64,000 nucleotides of DNA, taken from Pseudanabaena sp. (GTDB taxonomy: Bacteria > Cyanobacteriota > Cyanobacteriia > Pseudanabaenales > Pseudanabaenaceae). Under the pieces are notes generated by a model, which was not told the origin of the DNA, made no database searches, and saw only the letters and a list, made by a program, of their open reading frames with translations. The position numbers and the translations under genes were made by a program. This document shows positions 42,690-53,340 of the stretch, in pieces. Where the stretch lies: the NCBI GenBank assembly GCA_003249035.1, contig QBMK01000002.1, forward strand, positions 189,588 through 253,587, read 5' to 3'. Within the stretch, counting starts at the first letter, position 1; every line of letters starts with the position of its first letter.

Positions 42690-45600
42690 TTAAAGATCGT
42701 GGGTTTCTAAATAGTCTTGAATCCAGTTGCTACCCATTTCCATCAGATGTTCCAAGTTGAAATCCCATAGAATGATCTTTCCATTAATACTAGCTGAGGC
42801 AATCGTTTCACCATCAGGACTAAAACAAACATTTTTAACAGGAGATTGATGTCCTTGGAGAGTTAAGAGTTCTTTCCCATCAAGACTCCATATCTTAACT
42901 GTGCGATCGCTACTGCCCGATGCTAATGCATTTCCATCAGGACTAAAACAAACGCTTCTAACTTCAGCAGTATGTTCATTTAGTGTTCTTAACAATTTGC
43001 CATCAAGTTTCCATAATTTCATACTGCCATCCTTACTGCCACTGGCAATAATCTGACTATCTGGACTAAAGCAAACACTGTATACTTCGCCTGTATGACC
43101 GCTCAAAGTATTTAGCAATGTTCCATCCCAATACCATATTTTTACAGTTTTATCTTGACTTGCCGTCGCTAGCATATTGCCATCAGGACTAAAGCAGACT
43201 TGATAAACAGCATTAGCATGACCAATTAATGTATGTATCCATTCCCCTTCTTTATTCCATAACTTGACTGTACAATCAGCACTAGCAGTGGCAAATAGCT
43301 CACCATCACTACGGTAGGCTACACTATAAATCGATGCTTCATGTTCGTTGTATATACTTTTAAGCAAAACGCCTTTAGCGTTCCACATTCTGATGGACCG
43401 ATCGCCACTAACAGATATTAAGGAGCGATCATCTGGACTAAAACAGACACTATGCACGCTCTCTTTATGTCCTACGAGAGAGGTAATCAATTTAGTATTT
43501 GATAGCCAAATTTTAATTGTGCTATCGCTTCCAGCTGAAACAATAAATCGACTATCCGCACTAAAGGCAAGGCAGTTTACCTCGGATGTATGCCCAACTA
43601 GACAAGGTGGTGAGTTGCCATTAGTACGCCAAAATTTGAGCGTGGTATCCAGACTACCTGTGATCATCGTACTGCCATTAGCCGTGAAATTAACACAATG
43701 GACCCCACCTTTGTGTCCATGTAAAACTTTCAGTAAATTACCTTTTATATCCCAGATTTTGATTGTGCGATCGCTACTAACTGATGCAAGGGATTTCCCA
43801 CTTGGATGAAAGTGAAGTCCCAACACCTTGTCAGTGTGACCTTCCAGAAAAGCGATCATATTGCCCTGCATATTCCAAAGCTTGATATCACGACCACGGC
43901 TTGCGGATGCAATAATCCAGCCAGAAGGAGAAATATCGATATCTTCGATAAAACTATCATGGGCTTTGAAGGATTTAATTAAAGTTCCATTAATATTCCA
44001 AATAATTAATGAGCGATCGGCACTTCCAGTAACAATTCTTTGCCCATCTGGACTGAAACAGAGACAAGTTACCCATTTGTGATGTCCCCCATTAAAGGTA
44101 TTGAATAGAGTTCCATCTTCTTTCCATAGCCTAATTTTGGTGTCTTCGCCACAGGATGCAAATATAGCTTCAGTGGGACTAAATTTTACTGATAAAACTG
44201 GAGCTTCATGCTCCTTCAAGATTTTAATCGGCTGATCTACGTACAATCTTGTAGATCGATCCATTTTCCAAAGCCTAATCGTTCCATCACGACTAGCTGA
44301 AACGAGATATTGCCCATTACGATTAAAACTAAGACTCGTTACCCAATGCGAATGGCCAGTTAGGGTTTGCTTAAGGTTCCCTTGAGTATCCCAAATTTTA
44401 ATTGTGCGATCGCTGCTTCCTGATGCAATGAGATGGTCGCTTGCTTGGATCGCAACACAGGTGACAATATCAAGATGTCCCATCAGGTGATTATATTCAT
44501 GGACATTGTAAACAGCTTGGTTTAGTGCTGTAATCCCATGCATTCGGAGGCTCGCCTTTTCACCCGTAGCGAATTCTAAGTCCTGCAATTGCTGACCAGC
44601 TTCTATTGATTCTATGAGCGCCTCAAATTGCTGATTGAGGATAAATGTTGCCTTAGCAGAAGCACTTTTAAGAACAACTTCTGCTTGCATTAAACTCGCT
44701 TGCAGTCTTTCCTGCATTTCCACCAATCTAGTTTTAGCTTCCTGTTCTGCTTCTAATGTTTTTTCTAGTTGTCGTTTCGCTCTCGAAAGAATTTCATTTG
44801 CTTCGGATTGGGCAAAGAGAGCGACTTCCACTTCTCGCTTTTCGAGATCTTGACTGGCTGAGAAAAATTGATAGTCATGATTGCTCAAATTCTTATCTGC
44901 TGACCATAAAAGAGCATCTTGTAATGCTTGACCGCGCAACAAACGTGACTCATCTTGATAGTCAGAATCCGTCCAAGCCTTGAATGTCTCACCATAGGGA
45001 CGCAAATTTGCTAAGGCTTGATTTACCCAGTTTTGATTAAAAATTGCTGCATAAACTGGGTTGTAAACCCGCAGTCTTCCATCTCGTTTGACAACTAGCC
45101 CTGTAATCCGTAACTCAGTTTGTTCAGGACTATCATCGGCAATAATTCCACATTCGATTTTGTGTAAAGTTGGCTCAGAAGCCAAAATTTGTTGGTATAA
45201 GCCAAGCAGTTTACCTTGACGGTTTTCGCTGCTCCAGAGAATACGATCGCGAATTGTCTTGAAATGTTCTGGCTGATCCTGTATCTCCCAGTTGTCGATT
45301 AGTCGCGATCGCACTAAATTATTTACCCAGACAAGTTCGTGATTTAGAGGGATCGACTCTGGCGAAGTCAGAATGATTTGACATAGTTTTTGGGTGAGAA
45401 ATGGTTGTCCACCAGTATAGGCAAGGATTGCTTTGATTACCGCAACAGGATTTTGAGATTTTGTTAATAACCCGCGCATTAAGGGTTTTGCTTCCTTTAA
45501 CTGAAAGCCCCTTAACTCGATCGCTCGACCAATGTTAAAGGGAGTGCGCTGTTTATCGCGGATCAGGTCAGCAGGAGTAGCTACGCCAAAGAGCGCAAAT

Positions 45601-46145
45601 GTTAGCCGATTATAGGCAATGCGATCGGCGCGACGATTAAATAATTCTCGAATCAATGCAAAAAAGTCATCAACAGCGAAATTCAAACTGAGAATACTAT
45701 CAATTTCATCAACAAACAGAATTACTGGCGAAGAGATTTTTTTAAGCAATCCTTCGTCAAGAAACTTCCCAAAGCGTTGCACTGGTGATATCAAGCGGTT
45801 ACGTTCCCACCACTCCTCTAGATCGAAGGAATCATACAAATCTAGGCTACTGATAATGCTATCAATTAGCCCCGCATACCATTGATCTGGTGAAATGTCT
45901 GATGTACCGATCGCAGTAATATCGATTGCTGCACAGGCATAGTTTTCCTCCTGCAAGCGTTTCATTGTGCGGACTCTTAAGCTAGACTTACCCATCTGCC
46001 GTGAATTGAGAACGTAACAAAACTCTCCAGATTTCAAGCCTTCATACAGATCGTTGTCAGCTTGCCGCGCGACATAGGTAGGCGCATCAATAGCTAGACT
46101 GCCACCAACTTGATATAGATAATTTGTAGTTCTTTCTGCCAGCAT
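42690..46145 (-). CDS. AAA-like (STAND-type) ATPase with coiled coil and 14 WD40 repeats
   Basis: 1151 residues. The ATPase domain (about 25-390) is of the AAA_35 kind: Walker [13 protein letters not shown] with Lys53, Walker [14 protein letters not shown] coiled coil (about 430-515, rich in Glu/Ala/Leu) follows, then 14 WD40 repeats by my count, each ending in IKIW-type strands and starting with GH, enough for two seven-bladed propellers. This is the plan of a STAND switch: ligand binding by the propeller drives ATP-dependent assembly. No effector domain is recognised. The kinase fused to the same ATPase type is the next gene upstream, 65 bases away. Confidence 0.88.
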   Translation of the reverse strand: MLAERTTNYLYQVGGSLAIDAPTYVARQADNDLYEGLKSGEFCYVLNSRQMGKSSLRVRTMKRLQEENYACAAIDITAIGTSDISPDQWYAGLIDSIISSLDLYDSFDLEEWWERNRLISPVQRFGKFLDEGLLKKISSPVILFVDEIDSILSLNFAVDDFFALIRELFNRRADRIAYNRLTFALFGVATPADLIRDKQRTPFNIGRAIELRGFQLKEAKPLMRGLLTKSQNPVAVIKAILAYTGGQPFLTQKLCQIILTSPESIPLNHELVWVNNLVRSRLIDNWEIQDQPEHFKTIRDRILWSSENRQGKLLGLYQQILASEPTLHKIECGIIADDSPEQTELRITGLVVKRDGRLRVYNPVYAAIFNQNWVNQALANLRPYGETFKAWTDSDYQDESRLLRGQALQDALLWSADKNLSNHDYQFFSASQDLEKREVEVALFAQSEANEILSRAKRQLEKTLEAEQEAKTRLVEMQERLQASLMQAEVVLKSASAKATFILNQQFEALIESIEAGQQLQDLEFATGEKASLRMHGITALNQAVYNVHEYNHLMGHLDIVTCVAIQASDHLIASGSSDRTIKIWDTQGNLKQTLTGHSHWVTSLSFNRNGQYLVSASRDGTIRLWKMDRSTRLYVDQPIKILKEHEAPVLSVKFSPTEAIFASCGEDTKIRLWKEDGTLFNTFNGGHHKWVTCLCFSPDGQRIVTGSADRSLIIWNINGTLIKSFKAHDSFIEDIDISPSGWIIASASRGRDIKLWNMQGNMIAFLEGHTDKVLGLHFHPSGKSLASVSSDRTIKIWDIKGNLLKVLHGHKGGVHCVNFTANGSTMITGSLDTTLKFWRTNGNSPPCLVGHTSEVNCLAFSADSRFIVSAGSDSTIKIWLSNTKLITSLVGHKESVHSVCFSPDDRSLISVSGDRSIRMWNAKGVLLKSIYNEHEASIYSVAYRSDGELFATASADCTVKLWNKEGEWIHTLIGHANAVYQVCFSPDGNMLATASQDKTVKIWYWDGTLLNTLSGHTGEVYSVCFSPDSQIIASGSKDGSMKLWKLDGKLLRTLNEHTAEVRSVCFSPDGNALASGSSDRTVKIWSLDGKELLTLQGHQSPVKNVCFSPDGETIASASINGKIILWDFNLEHLMEMGSNWIQDYLETHDL

Positions 46146-46210
46146 CGGTTACCTAACGCAAGATGTAAAATCTGCAGATTAAGAGGCAGTGCAATGCGCT
46201 GCTTCCTACT

Positions 46211-48157
46211 CTACGGGGTTGGTTTTGTATTTAATGAAGTTTGTCGAAAATTTTGTCGGAAATATTGATAATACAGATCGCACATAGGCACTACCTCATT
46301 GCCAACTAGCTTTACTAAGCCGATACTTCGCAGCTTAAAGGCTAACTGACTATCTAACTGCAAAGGGCGATCGCTTGTCACCAAATCTCTATAAGCTTCA
46401 AGTATTTCAGGATCTTCCTTTAAGCTACCAAGTTGGCGACGGAGATGATCGCCATAAATCCCTTCTTCGGTGGGAGCTAATTGCAATAAACTTTCCCAAT
46501 TAATCCTTCCTCTTGCAATTTGATAGAGCGCTTGTCTGACTAAATAGGGGTGACCGCCAGTGAGCACTAGCAATTGTTCTATTTGGGCAGGTTGCCAATT
46601 TAGTTGATGACGCTGCACTAAATTGGCAATTTGCGCTAGATTAAACTCAGGTAATTCGATTGGCAATCCTACATTAAACGGAGATTGATTGATATTTAAG
46701 GGAATATATACTTCTTTGGAATGAACAATTACTAATCTCAATTTTTTCCAGACATCCTCATTTTTTGCCTTTTCATGCCAAGCTCTAAGCAATCCAAAAA
46801 AATCGGAAGCAATTTTAGGATACTGAAAAATTAAATCTACCTCATCCAGCCCTAAAACTAGAGGAGTTTCCTTAGCTGTCAGCAAATAACGCTGAAAATA
46901 TTTTGTACATTTGTTCTTGCTGCCTAGAACTCCCTGCCAATATTGCTCTAAATTGTCTTCCAGATCTAGCTCCGAAGCAATACTCGCGCAAAACCATTTT
47001 AAGAATAAATCTAGGTCATCAAATATCTCGCTATCGGCTTGCTGAAAATATAAGTGCGCGACTTGGTATCCCTTATATTTAGCAAATGCTAATGTCCTTG
47101 ATAGTAATGAAGACTTACCCATTTGGCGAGGGGCTTTAATGCGAATGAGAGAACCTGGTCGCAGCATTGTTTCACAGCAATCTTTCTCAACAGGAGGACG
47201 TTGAATATAAAACTGAGATTTTATTCCTATTTGTCCTTCAGGCTCTTCTAATTGAAATTGTGGTTGAGTTGTTGGAGGTATGATTCTAGTGACTGAGGTG
47301 GAAATATTGAGGAGTTTTTCTAGCGCATGCAAAGCTTCTGTGGCATCGTTATAACGCTGGCGATAGTCATAGCGCACCATTTTATCAATGATTGCTGCTA
47401 GCCCTCTATTAATTTGCATTTTGACTTTAGCAACAGCTAAAGAAGATAAATATTCATTGGTCTGCTCATCTTTAGGCAGCTCTTTCATTGAGAGCCCAGT
47501 ATAAGCTTGCAAGCACATTATCCCCAACGCATAAACATCGCTACAAAACTTTGGTTGGCCTGCTAATTGCTCACTGGGCATATATACCAGTGAACCAACC
47601 ACAACCGTGCGAGTAGAGTTGTCTGGGCTTCTTAAAAAATCTAGAGGATCTTGAGATAAAGCTTTGACAGCACCAAAGTCAATCAAAACGATTTTACGAT
47701 CGCGCTTGCGGCGGATCAGGTTAGGGGGTTTGATATCGCGATGAATTACCTGTGATTTATGCACAAAGGCTAGCACATGCAATATATCCCACAATGCAGA
47801 AATTAATTCTTTTTGATTCCACTTGCGACCGTTGCTGAGTTCTCGATCTAAAGTGTGACCTTCGATAAACTCTTGCACAAGATAAAATTCACCATTTTGC
47901 TCAAAGTGAGCAAATAGTCTAGGGATCTGATCGTGGCTACCTAACTCATGTAAAGTTTTGGCTTCGCTCTCAAATAGTCGTTTCGCGATCGCGAGTTCTT
48001 GGGGATTATGCAATTGAAGCTTGAGTTGCTTCACAACGCAAGCAGGTTGGTTTGGCAGTTGTAAATCCCGCGCCAAAAAAGTCTGCCCAAAACCACCACC
48101 ACCAAGCGGTTTTACAATTTGATATCTGCCTGCAAGGATTGCTTCAGCATTGGTCAT
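46211..48157 (-). CDS. Ser/Thr protein kinase fused to AAA-like ATPase
   Basis: 648 residues. The Hanks-type kinase domain (about 11-285) is complete: GGGGFGQTFLAR glycine loop, VVKQLK with Lys43, VIHRDIKPPNL catalytic loop, LIDFGAV magnesium loop and YMPSEQ activation end. From about 320 there is an AAA_35-type ATPase: [11 protein letters not shown] Walker A and PLVLGLDEVDLIF Walker B, the same type as in the neighbouring WD40 protein. It probably phosphorylates partner proteins in the cytosol when the ATPase part senses a cue. It is the first gene of a likely two-gene message with the WD40 protein. Confidence 0.9.
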   Translation of the reverse strand: MTNAEAILAGRYQIVKPLGGGGFGQTFLARDLQLPNQPACVVKQLKLQLHNPQELAIAKRLFESEAKTLHELGSHDQIPRLFAHFEQNGEFYLVQEFIEGHTLDRELSNGRKWNQKELISALWDILHVLAFVHKSQVIHRDIKPPNLIRRKRDRKIVLIDFGAVKALSQDPLDFLRSPDNSTRTVVVGSLVYMPSEQLAGQPKFCSDVYALGIMCLQAYTGLSMKELPKDEQTNEYLSSLAVAKVKMQINRGLAAIIDKMVRYDYRQRYNDATEALHALEKLLNISTSVTRIIPPTTQPQFQLEEPEGQIGIKSQFYIQRPPVEKDCCETMLRPGSLIRIKAPRQMGKSSLLSRTLAFAKYKGYQVAHLYFQQADSEIFDDLDLFLKWFCASIASELDLEDNLEQYWQGVLGSKNKCTKYFQRYLLTAKETPLVLGLDEVDLIFQYPKIASDFFGLLRAWHEKAKNEDVWKKLRLVIVHSKEVYIPLNINQSPFNVGLPIELPEFNLAQIANLVQRHQLNWQPAQIEQLLVLTGGHPYLVRQALYQIARGRINWESLLQLAPTEEGIYGDHLRRQLGSLKEDPEILEAYRDLVTSDRPLQLDSQLAFKLRSIGLVKLVGNEVVPMCDLYYQYFRQNFRQTSLNTKPTP

Positions 48158-48430
48158 GGTGGTAGCGATCAGTCTTAAATGTTAGTTAATCAATTCTATT
48201 CATAATAACTAGGCAAGTAGAATGAAAGTTTCAATGATTTCCATTCATAGCAACAGGATGGTGGACATATATAATAACCTTTAATTTATCTCACCTAATT
48301 TATAACGCTTATTAATTTTTATCGCGATCATTAATTAATAAAAAATTCCTTAGACAACGACTAAAAACAGAAAATTACTTTCACATAATAGCTTGAGTTT
48401 GCTGATATCTTGACAAAAATATCGCAAAAA

Positions 48431-48467
48431 ACAATTAAAATCCTTGCTGTGCAAGGATTTTAATTGT
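48431..48467 (-). terminator. Terminator of mdh
   Basis: A perfect 16-bp stem (ACAATTAAAATCCTTG) is followed on the minus strand by a T run. It lies nine bases past the mdh stop. Apart from it, 48158-48475 shows no gene. Confidence 0.9.
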
Positions 48468-48475
48468 TTGGCATG

Positions 48476-49414
48476 TTACAACATATTAATATTCTCTTGG
48501 ATAGATGTTGCTGAAGCATGGAGAGCAGCATGCTCATCGTCTGTAAGTTGAAGTTCGATAACCTTTTCAACACCTTGTCTTCCTAACTTTGCAGGTACCC
48601 CTATAAATATATCTTTTAAGCCGTATTCACCCGAGAGATAGGCTGCAGCAGGGAAAATTCGATGCCGATTGCTTATGATAGCTTCCACCATCACATAGGC
48701 AGCCGCCGATGGAGCAAAATAAGCACTACCATTTTGCAGCAACTTAACGATTTCCGCGCCGCCATTGCGAGTTCGCTCTACTAATCTGGCGATCGATTCC
48801 TCAGGCAATAGTTCTGTAATCGGTACTCCATTCACCGTCGATAGGCGAGGTAAAGGCAGCATCAAATCACCATGCCCACCCAATACGGTGGTATAGATAT
48901 CCGCAGTGGATATGCCCAATTCCATCGCAATAAAAGTTTGAAATCTGGCGGCATCCAGAACTCCAGCCATCCCAATTACCCTCTGGGGTGGTAAACCACT
49001 TGCTTGCCAAGCCAAATAGGTCATCACATCAAGAGGATTAGTGACCACGAGCAAAATAGCATGAGGAGATAGGGCGATCGCCTTCTGGACGACATCCTTT
49101 ACGATTGCTGCATTTATCCTGAGTAGATCGTTGCGACTCATACCCTCTTTGCGCGGCAACCCTGCAGTAATGACAATCACATCTGAATCTTTGGTGTCGC
49201 TATAGTCATTTGTCCCGACAATTTGGCGATCGTGATTAGATATTGTGTGGGCTTGAGCCAGATCGAGAGAAATCCCCTGAGGTTTACCTTGGACAATATC
49301 GCACAACACCACATCGGCTAAATTTTCCTTGGCGATACGCTGCGTCAACATGCCGCCAACATTACCAGCTCCGATGACAGTGACTTTAGGCGATCGATAA
49401 TCCTGTATTTGCAT
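48476..49414 (-). CDS. mdh: Malate dehydrogenase (NAD-dependent, LDH-like)
   Basis: Interconverts malate and oxaloacetate with NAD(H). 312 residues. The Rossmann loop is VIGAGNVGG; the substrate loop GLPRKEGMSRNDLL has the Arg that selects the malate carboxylate; TNPLDVMTYL and VLGGHGDLMLPLPR (catalytic His) are canonical for this LDH-like class. AAAGGAG seven bases before the ATG at 49414 fixes the start over one two codons earlier. It is transcribed alone, ending at a strong terminator. Confidence 0.96.
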   Translation of the reverse strand: MQIQDYRSPKVTVIGAGNVGGMLTQRIAKENLADVVLCDIVQGKPQGISLDLAQAHTISNHDRQIVGTNDYSDTKDSDVIVITAGLPRKEGMSRNDLLRINAAIVKDVVQKAIALSPHAILLVVTNPLDVMTYLAWQASGLPPQRVIGMAGVLDAARFQTFIAMELGISTADIYTTVLGGHGDLMLPLPRLSTVNGVPITELLPEESIARLVERTRNGGAEIVKLLQNGSAYFAPSAAAYVMVEAIISNRHRIFPAAAYLSGEYGLKDIFIGVPAKLGRQGVEKVIELQLTDDEHAALHASATSIQENINML

Positions 49415-49466
49415 TGACACACTCCTTTCCCAGTGAATAATTACAGCGTTTTGCGCTCTCGTAACA

Positions 49467-49517
49467 CAAGAACAATATTAAAAGGCTCTCAAAGCAAACC
49501 TTTTAATATTGTTCTTG
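49467..49517. repeat. Perfect 19-bp hairpin between hypothetical gene and mdh
   Basis: CAAGAACAATATTAAAAGG pairs perfectly around a 13-base loop. It lies 3' of the secreted-protein gene ending at 49564 and may terminate the rodA message. Confidence 0.8.
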
Positions 49518-49563
49518 CAAGATGTCTATAGTGATGAGCGGCTTTGCCGACAACCACTACCAA

Positions 49564-50073
49564 CTATTGAGAAACATGAAATTTACTGTAGTAATACAGC
49601 AGAGCTTCGGCTCTTCCCTGTTTCGTTTTAGTGTTGTAAGACTCCAGATAAGCATTTATTAGCTGTGGGTTTCGTCCATCACGGTAGATATTCACTTGAT
49701 AATCTCCACTAGTCCATGCAGATGGTTGACTATTTGGTAGATCTAGCGCCGTTAAACGTAGAACTGAACCTGTTTTCTTGTTTTTCTGAATCCAATATTT
49801 TTGCAATTCATTTTTTTTGTCTCGACAAATCATGACCAAAAAACTTGTGCTTTCGGCAAAGTCTTGGAGCGAAGATTTGGCAGGACATATCGCGAAAAGA
49901 CTCTTAGCCGGTAAATCTTTAATCGGTTTACGGATTGTGACTTTCCCAGTTGCTGGAATGGGCGTAGAAAAACCATAGTCTCGCTTAAAAACTTCATCTG
50001 CGATCGCTAAAGGTTGATAGCTAGCGACTATCAAAGCTCCGAGAATAACATTCCAGAAATTTTTTGATTTCAT
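49564..50073 (-). CDS. Secreted protein of unknown function
   Basis: About 169 residues. Signal peptide NFWNVILGALIVASYQPLAIA, then a mature domain with two Cys (FAICPAKSS and MICRDKK) that may form a disulfide. The region IRKPIKDLPAKSLFAI and later QVNIYRDGRNPQLINAY look like strands. Not recognised. It starts 27 bases after the rodA stop, so it is probably cotranscribed and may have an envelope role, which is inference. I chose the ATG at 50073 over a TTG two codons upstream; neither has a good ribosome site. Confidence 0.7.
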   Translation of the reverse strand: MKSKNFWNVILGALIVASYQPLAIADEVFKRDYGFSTPIPATGKVTIRKPIKDLPAKSLFAICPAKSSLQDFAESTSFLVMICRDKKNELQKYWIQKNKKTGSVLRLTALDLPNSQPSAWTSGDYQVNIYRDGRNPQLINAYLESYNTKTKQGRAEALLYYYSKFHVSQ

Positions 50074-50100
50074 ATACAAAAAGATAGTTACTGTAATTTC

Positions 50101-51357
50101 TTAGAATTTGATCGTGCGTCGATGGGCAGCAACAGACTCGACTAAGCCGATCGCCATACAATTAGCAAGTAAAGCTGATCGTCCATAGCTGAGCCAAGGC
50201 AAAGGAATCCCAGTTACGGGTGCAACGTTGATATTCATGCCGATATTGACAAAGGTCTGAAACAGCACGAATGAAAATACGCCGATCGCTAATAATGAGC
50301 CGAAATTGTCCCGCGCATTGACGGCAATAACCAATAATCGCCAGCAAATTCCTACAAACAATAACAAAACAAAGATACAGCCAACAAAGCCAAACTCTTC
50401 ACCGATCGCCGAAAATATGAAATCGGTATGTTGCTCAGGAATAAAATTTAACTGCGTCTGCGTACCCTTGAGCCAACCTTGACCAAATAATTGCCCAGCC
50501 CCGATCGCAATTTTGGACTGAATGACGTGATAACCAGCACCGAGAGGATCTTGATTAGGATCGATAAATAGCAATAGGCGCTTTTTTTGATAATCATGGA
50601 GAATATTCCACAATAAAACCCCTGCTTGTCCAGACACCAAATTGACAACTAATGCAATTACAGTACTGACAATCCGAAACCAAGGTAACGATACCCATGC
50701 CGCGATACCCATCAGGATCACCCAGACAATCCATGCGGGTAAATAAATCGAAAATAGAACTGCCGAGACAATCGGAGAAAATATTAGTAATAGCCAACCC
50801 AAACTGGCTCCAGCCCAATAGAGCATCCCTATTGTGATCGCTGCGAATACCAGAGACGTGCCAAGGTTGGGTTGTAAAAAGATCAAAACCCAAGGCGGCA
50901 CGGTTACCCATGCGACTTTAAATGCATCAATCGGACTCTGAATCGGGCGATCGTGCATCACAGCCGCTAAAGAAATAATTATTCCTACCTTGGCAAATTC
51001 CGAAGGCTGAATATTGAACCCACCAATTGTGATCCAGCGTTCTGCGCCCAGTGCCGTTGTGCCAATAACCATTACCAAAATCAAAGATATATTGGTGATC
51101 GCATAAGTAATCCAGTGCAAGCGCAATAATTGATCGTAATGAAAACGAGCGACCGAAAACATTACCACCAATCCTACGCCTCCTGTCAGCCAATGCTGCC
51201 ACCACTCAGCACGCTGAGAGCGAAAGTCTGAACTATAGATGGCAATACCACCCAGAATCATCAATAGGATTGGGAAAATGAGCAATAACGGATCGGCATC
51301 GCGCCACTCGCGTTTAATATTTTCCCAATTGGGTAGTTCTAAACCTTTTACAATCAT
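50101..51357 (-). CDS. rodA: Rod-shape protein RodA (SEDS glycosyltransferase)
   Basis: 418 residues with about ten membrane helices, SEDS family. Polymerises lipid II glycan strands during side-wall peptidoglycan growth, usually with a class B penicillin-binding protein. Family segments: RWITIGGFNIQPSEFAKVGI, QPNLGTSLVF, FIPEQHTDFIFSAIGEEFGF and GIPLPWLSYGRSAL. The conserved Asp of the last periplasmic loop is in PEQHTDF. No mreBCD or PBP gene lies beside it in this window. A small secreted protein gene follows in the same unit. Confidence 0.95.
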   Translation of the reverse strand: MIVKGLELPNWENIKREWRDADPLLLIFPILLMILGGIAIYSSDFRSQRAEWWQHWLTGGVGLVVMFSVARFHYDQLLRLHWITYAITNISLILVMVIGTTALGAERWITIGGFNIQPSEFAKVGIIISLAAVMHDRPIQSPIDAFKVAWVTVPPWVLIFLQPNLGTSLVFAAITIGMLYWAGASLGWLLLIFSPIVSAVLFSIYLPAWIVWVILMGIAAWVSLPWFRIVSTVIALVVNLVSGQAGVLLWNILHDYQKKRLLLFIDPNQDPLGAGYHVIQSKIAIGAGQLFGQGWLKGTQTQLNFIPEQHTDFIFSAIGEEFGFVGCIFVLLLFVGICWRLLVIAVNARDNFGSLLAIGVFSFVLFQTFVNIGMNINVAPVTGIPLPWLSYGRSALLANCMAIGLVESVAAHRRTIKF

Positions 51358-51686
51358 AAATTCAGCTGATTCGGCATGGAAGCTTTACTAGTACTTATTA
51401 CTTCTGTAGGGAAAGCAATTTGCAAAACTTGTATCAATTCATATTATGAAACTAATTTAAGGATTTTCGCCAATGCCTATGGTGAAATCCTTAAAATCAT
51501 AATTTAGAGATGCAGTCCTTAGTTGCTTAGCTTTACGGGTTGCTCTACCTCACAAACATCACCCTGATCGTCGATGCAATGGCATACTGAAGGTACTAAA
51601 CAAGTATGCAAATCCATAATGCATCTGCTCCAAACCTTGTAACTACTCTATCTACTTTTTATCTCTAGGCAGGAAAAGCTAAATTA
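51358..51686. other. Divergent intergenic region upstream of rodA
   Basis: 329 bases without a gene. An imperfect hairpin (51456-51495, TTTAAGGATTT with its inverse) is the only structure I see. Promoters for rodA and the UPF0367 gene must lie here. Confidence 0.6.
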
Positions 51687-51950
51687 ATGCTGATGTATAC
51701 AGTTGAAATCACCCTCAAAAACAACCCGATCGCTTTGTCTGTGCAGCGCAAGGAGCAAGAAAATGCAGAGGCGCTATATCGCGAAATTGCTAATGCGATC
51801 GCTGACGGTAATACCAAAATTTTGGAATTAACCTGCGAAAAACAAGAAGGCAAAAAAGTTTCTGTACTTGTTGGCGAGATCTCTGCCGTGCAAGTCTCTG
51901 AGAAGTCAGGAGCTTCTGCGAATATGGGCGCAGGCTTTATTCGAGCTTAA
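51687..51950 (+). CDS. UPF0367 family protein
   Basis: 87 residues, cytosolic, beta-rich start (YTVEITLKNNPIALSVQRK) then a helix and KKVSVLVGEISAVQVSEKSG. This matches the UPF0367 family, found in cyanobacteria and of unknown role. ATGs lie at 51687 and 51693; the second gives the usual MYTVEI start. A terminator hairpin follows the stop directly. Confidence 0.85.
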   Translation: MLMYTVEITLKNNPIALSVQRKEQENAEALYREIANAIADGNTKILELTCEKQEGKKVSVLVGEISAVQVSEKSGASANMGAGFIRA

Positions 51951-51956
51951 TCATTA

Positions 51957-51995
51957 AACAGCCTTGTCGCAAGCTACTTGCGCGACAAGGCTGTT
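51957..51995 (+). terminator. Terminator of UPF0367 gene
   Basis: A perfect 14-bp stem (AACAGCCTTGTCGC) with an 11-base loop, six bases past the stop. A frame through it would extend the next gene upstream; its presence argues for the later start at 52026. Confidence 0.8.
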
Positions 51996-52025
51996 CATCT
52001 TTTCTGTAATTACCTGCAATTAACA

Positions 52026-52706
52026 ATGCCCATCGATCAATCCGTAGCAACTGCCATAAATGTTCGCGATCTTAACTTTGCGTGGGCATCGGGCGAAACT
52101 GTCCTCGATCACTGTACTTTATCTGTCCCAAAAGGGGAATTTTGGATGCTGTTGGGTACTAATGGAAGCGGCAAATCAACATTACTTAGGCTCCTGGCAG
52201 GTTTGCTTAAACCTAAATCTGGTGATATAGAGATCGGTGCTCGCATTGGCTTTGTATTTCAAAATCCCGATCATCAATTGGTGATGCCTAGCGTTGGCGC
52301 AGATATTGCCTTTGGCTTGGCATCAGAAAATCTTTCCTACGTAGAAACTCTGCATCGAGTCAAAGAATCACTCAGAGCAGTTAATCTAGAGCAAATGCTT
52401 CGTCGTCCCATCTATGCTCTCAGTGGTGGGCAAAAACAACGGGTAGCGATCGCTGGTGCGATCGCGCGTCATGCCGAAATTTTATTATTAGATGAGCCAA
52501 CAGCTTTGTTAGATGGCGAAAATCAGCTTGATCTAGTCGCTTCAGTTCGCGATCTCGTTAAACAAAAAAATCTCACTGCCCTATGGGTAACCCATCGATT
52601 GAACGAGCTTGATTATGCTGATGGTGCATTTTTGTTAGAGCATGGTCAAGTCATCGATAAAGGCGATCCACTCCGACTAAAACAAGTACTTCTTGAACGC
52701 AGTTAA
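52026..52706 (+). CDS. ABC transporter ATP-binding protein (CbiO/EcfA-like)
   Basis: 226 residues. Walker A LGTNGSGKSTLLRLL, Q-loop FVFQNPDHQLV, signature ALSGGQKQRVAI, Walker B ILLLDEPTALLD and switch His in VTHRL are all intact, so it should hydrolyse ATP. The QNPDHQLV Q-loop is typical of energy-coupling-factor ATPases that power vitamin or cobalt/nickel uptake. No membrane partner is encoded next to it, so the substrate is unknown. I start at MPIDQS because the upstream extension runs through the preceding terminator. Confidence 0.9.
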   Translation: MPIDQSVATAINVRDLNFAWASGETVLDHCTLSVPKGEFWMLLGTNGSGKSTLLRLLAGLLKPKSGDIEIGARIGFVFQNPDHQLVMPSVGADIAFGLASENLSYVETLHRVKESLRAVNLEQMLRRPIYALSGGQKQRVAIAGAIARHAEILLLDEPTALLDGENQLDLVASVRDLVKQKNLTALWVTHRLNELDYADGAFLLEHGQVIDKGDPLRLKQVLLERS

Positions 52707-52762
52707 ATTATTGTCTTGCAATCTTTACATACTGCTTCCCACCCAAACAATCCTTGACAGAG

Positions 52763-52817
52763 AAGACGCATATTAAAAAAAAGCACCCAATGGGTGCTTT
52801 TTTTTAATATGCGTCTT
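52763..52817. terminator. Bidirectional terminator overlapping the ndhJ 3' end
   Basis: A perfect 26-bp stem (AAGACGCATATTAAAAAAAA and on, with its inverse) around an AAT loop. The right arm includes the last codons and stop of ndhJ (52804-52817), so the left arm is an inverted copy of ndhJ coding sequence. A and T tracts serve both converging transcripts. Confidence 0.9.
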
Positions 52818-53340
52818 GTAACTCGTAAAAGTCTGGAGTAACGTAATCCTTTCGCATCGGATAGCCGATCCAGTCCTCAGGCATTAGAATCCGCTTAAGG
52901 TTTGGATGTCCTTCGTAGATGATGCCATACATATCGAAGGTTTCGCGCTCTTGCCAATCAGCGGTTTTCCAGATCCAGTAGACCGATGGGCAACGAGGAT
53001 CGGTGCGAGGGAGAAATACTTTGATGCGCACTTCGTCAAGGCGATCGCTTTTATTAATGCCCTCATCAGTCAGCTTAGCAAGGTGGTACATACTCACCAA
53101 ACTATCGCCAGCGCCAGCATCATAACCACATTGACACATCATGTAGTTAAATCCATAGGCATATAGCGCTGTTGAGAAGGGCAGAAGGAACTGGCGATCA
53201 ATTTTTAGAATTGGTACGCCTTGCTTATCCAGCCCCAAAAACTCATGTTCAAAGCCATTGCTAGTTAACCATTGCGAAACTGGCGCAGTTACTTCGGTAG
53301 TAGCTAAGGGTGCTTCTTGGTTTTCTTGATTATCTGCCAA
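52804..53340 (-). CDS. ndhJ: NAD(P)H-quinone oxidoreductase subunit J
   Basis: Peripheral-arm subunit of thylakoid NDH-1 (the 30-kDa type of complex I), which drives cyclic electron flow and respiration. Typical sequences are [35 protein letters not shown] and [13 protein letters not shown]. No ATG is available near the N-terminus. AAGGAGG inside the ndhK end lies nine bases before a TTG at 53340; another TTG at 53349 is too close to it. Translation is therefore from TTG and overlaps ndhK by about 11 bases. It is last in the ndhC-K-J unit, closed by a strong terminator. Confidence 0.93.
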   Translation of the reverse strand: MADNQENQEAPLATTEVTAPVSQWLTSNGFEHEFLGLDKQGVPILKIDRQFLLPFSTALYAYGFNYMMCQCGYDAGAGDSLVSMYHLAKLTDEGINKSDRLDEVRIKVFLPRTDPRCPSVYWIWKTADWQERETFDMYGIIYEGHPNLKRILMPEDWIGYPMRKDYVTPDFYELQDAY

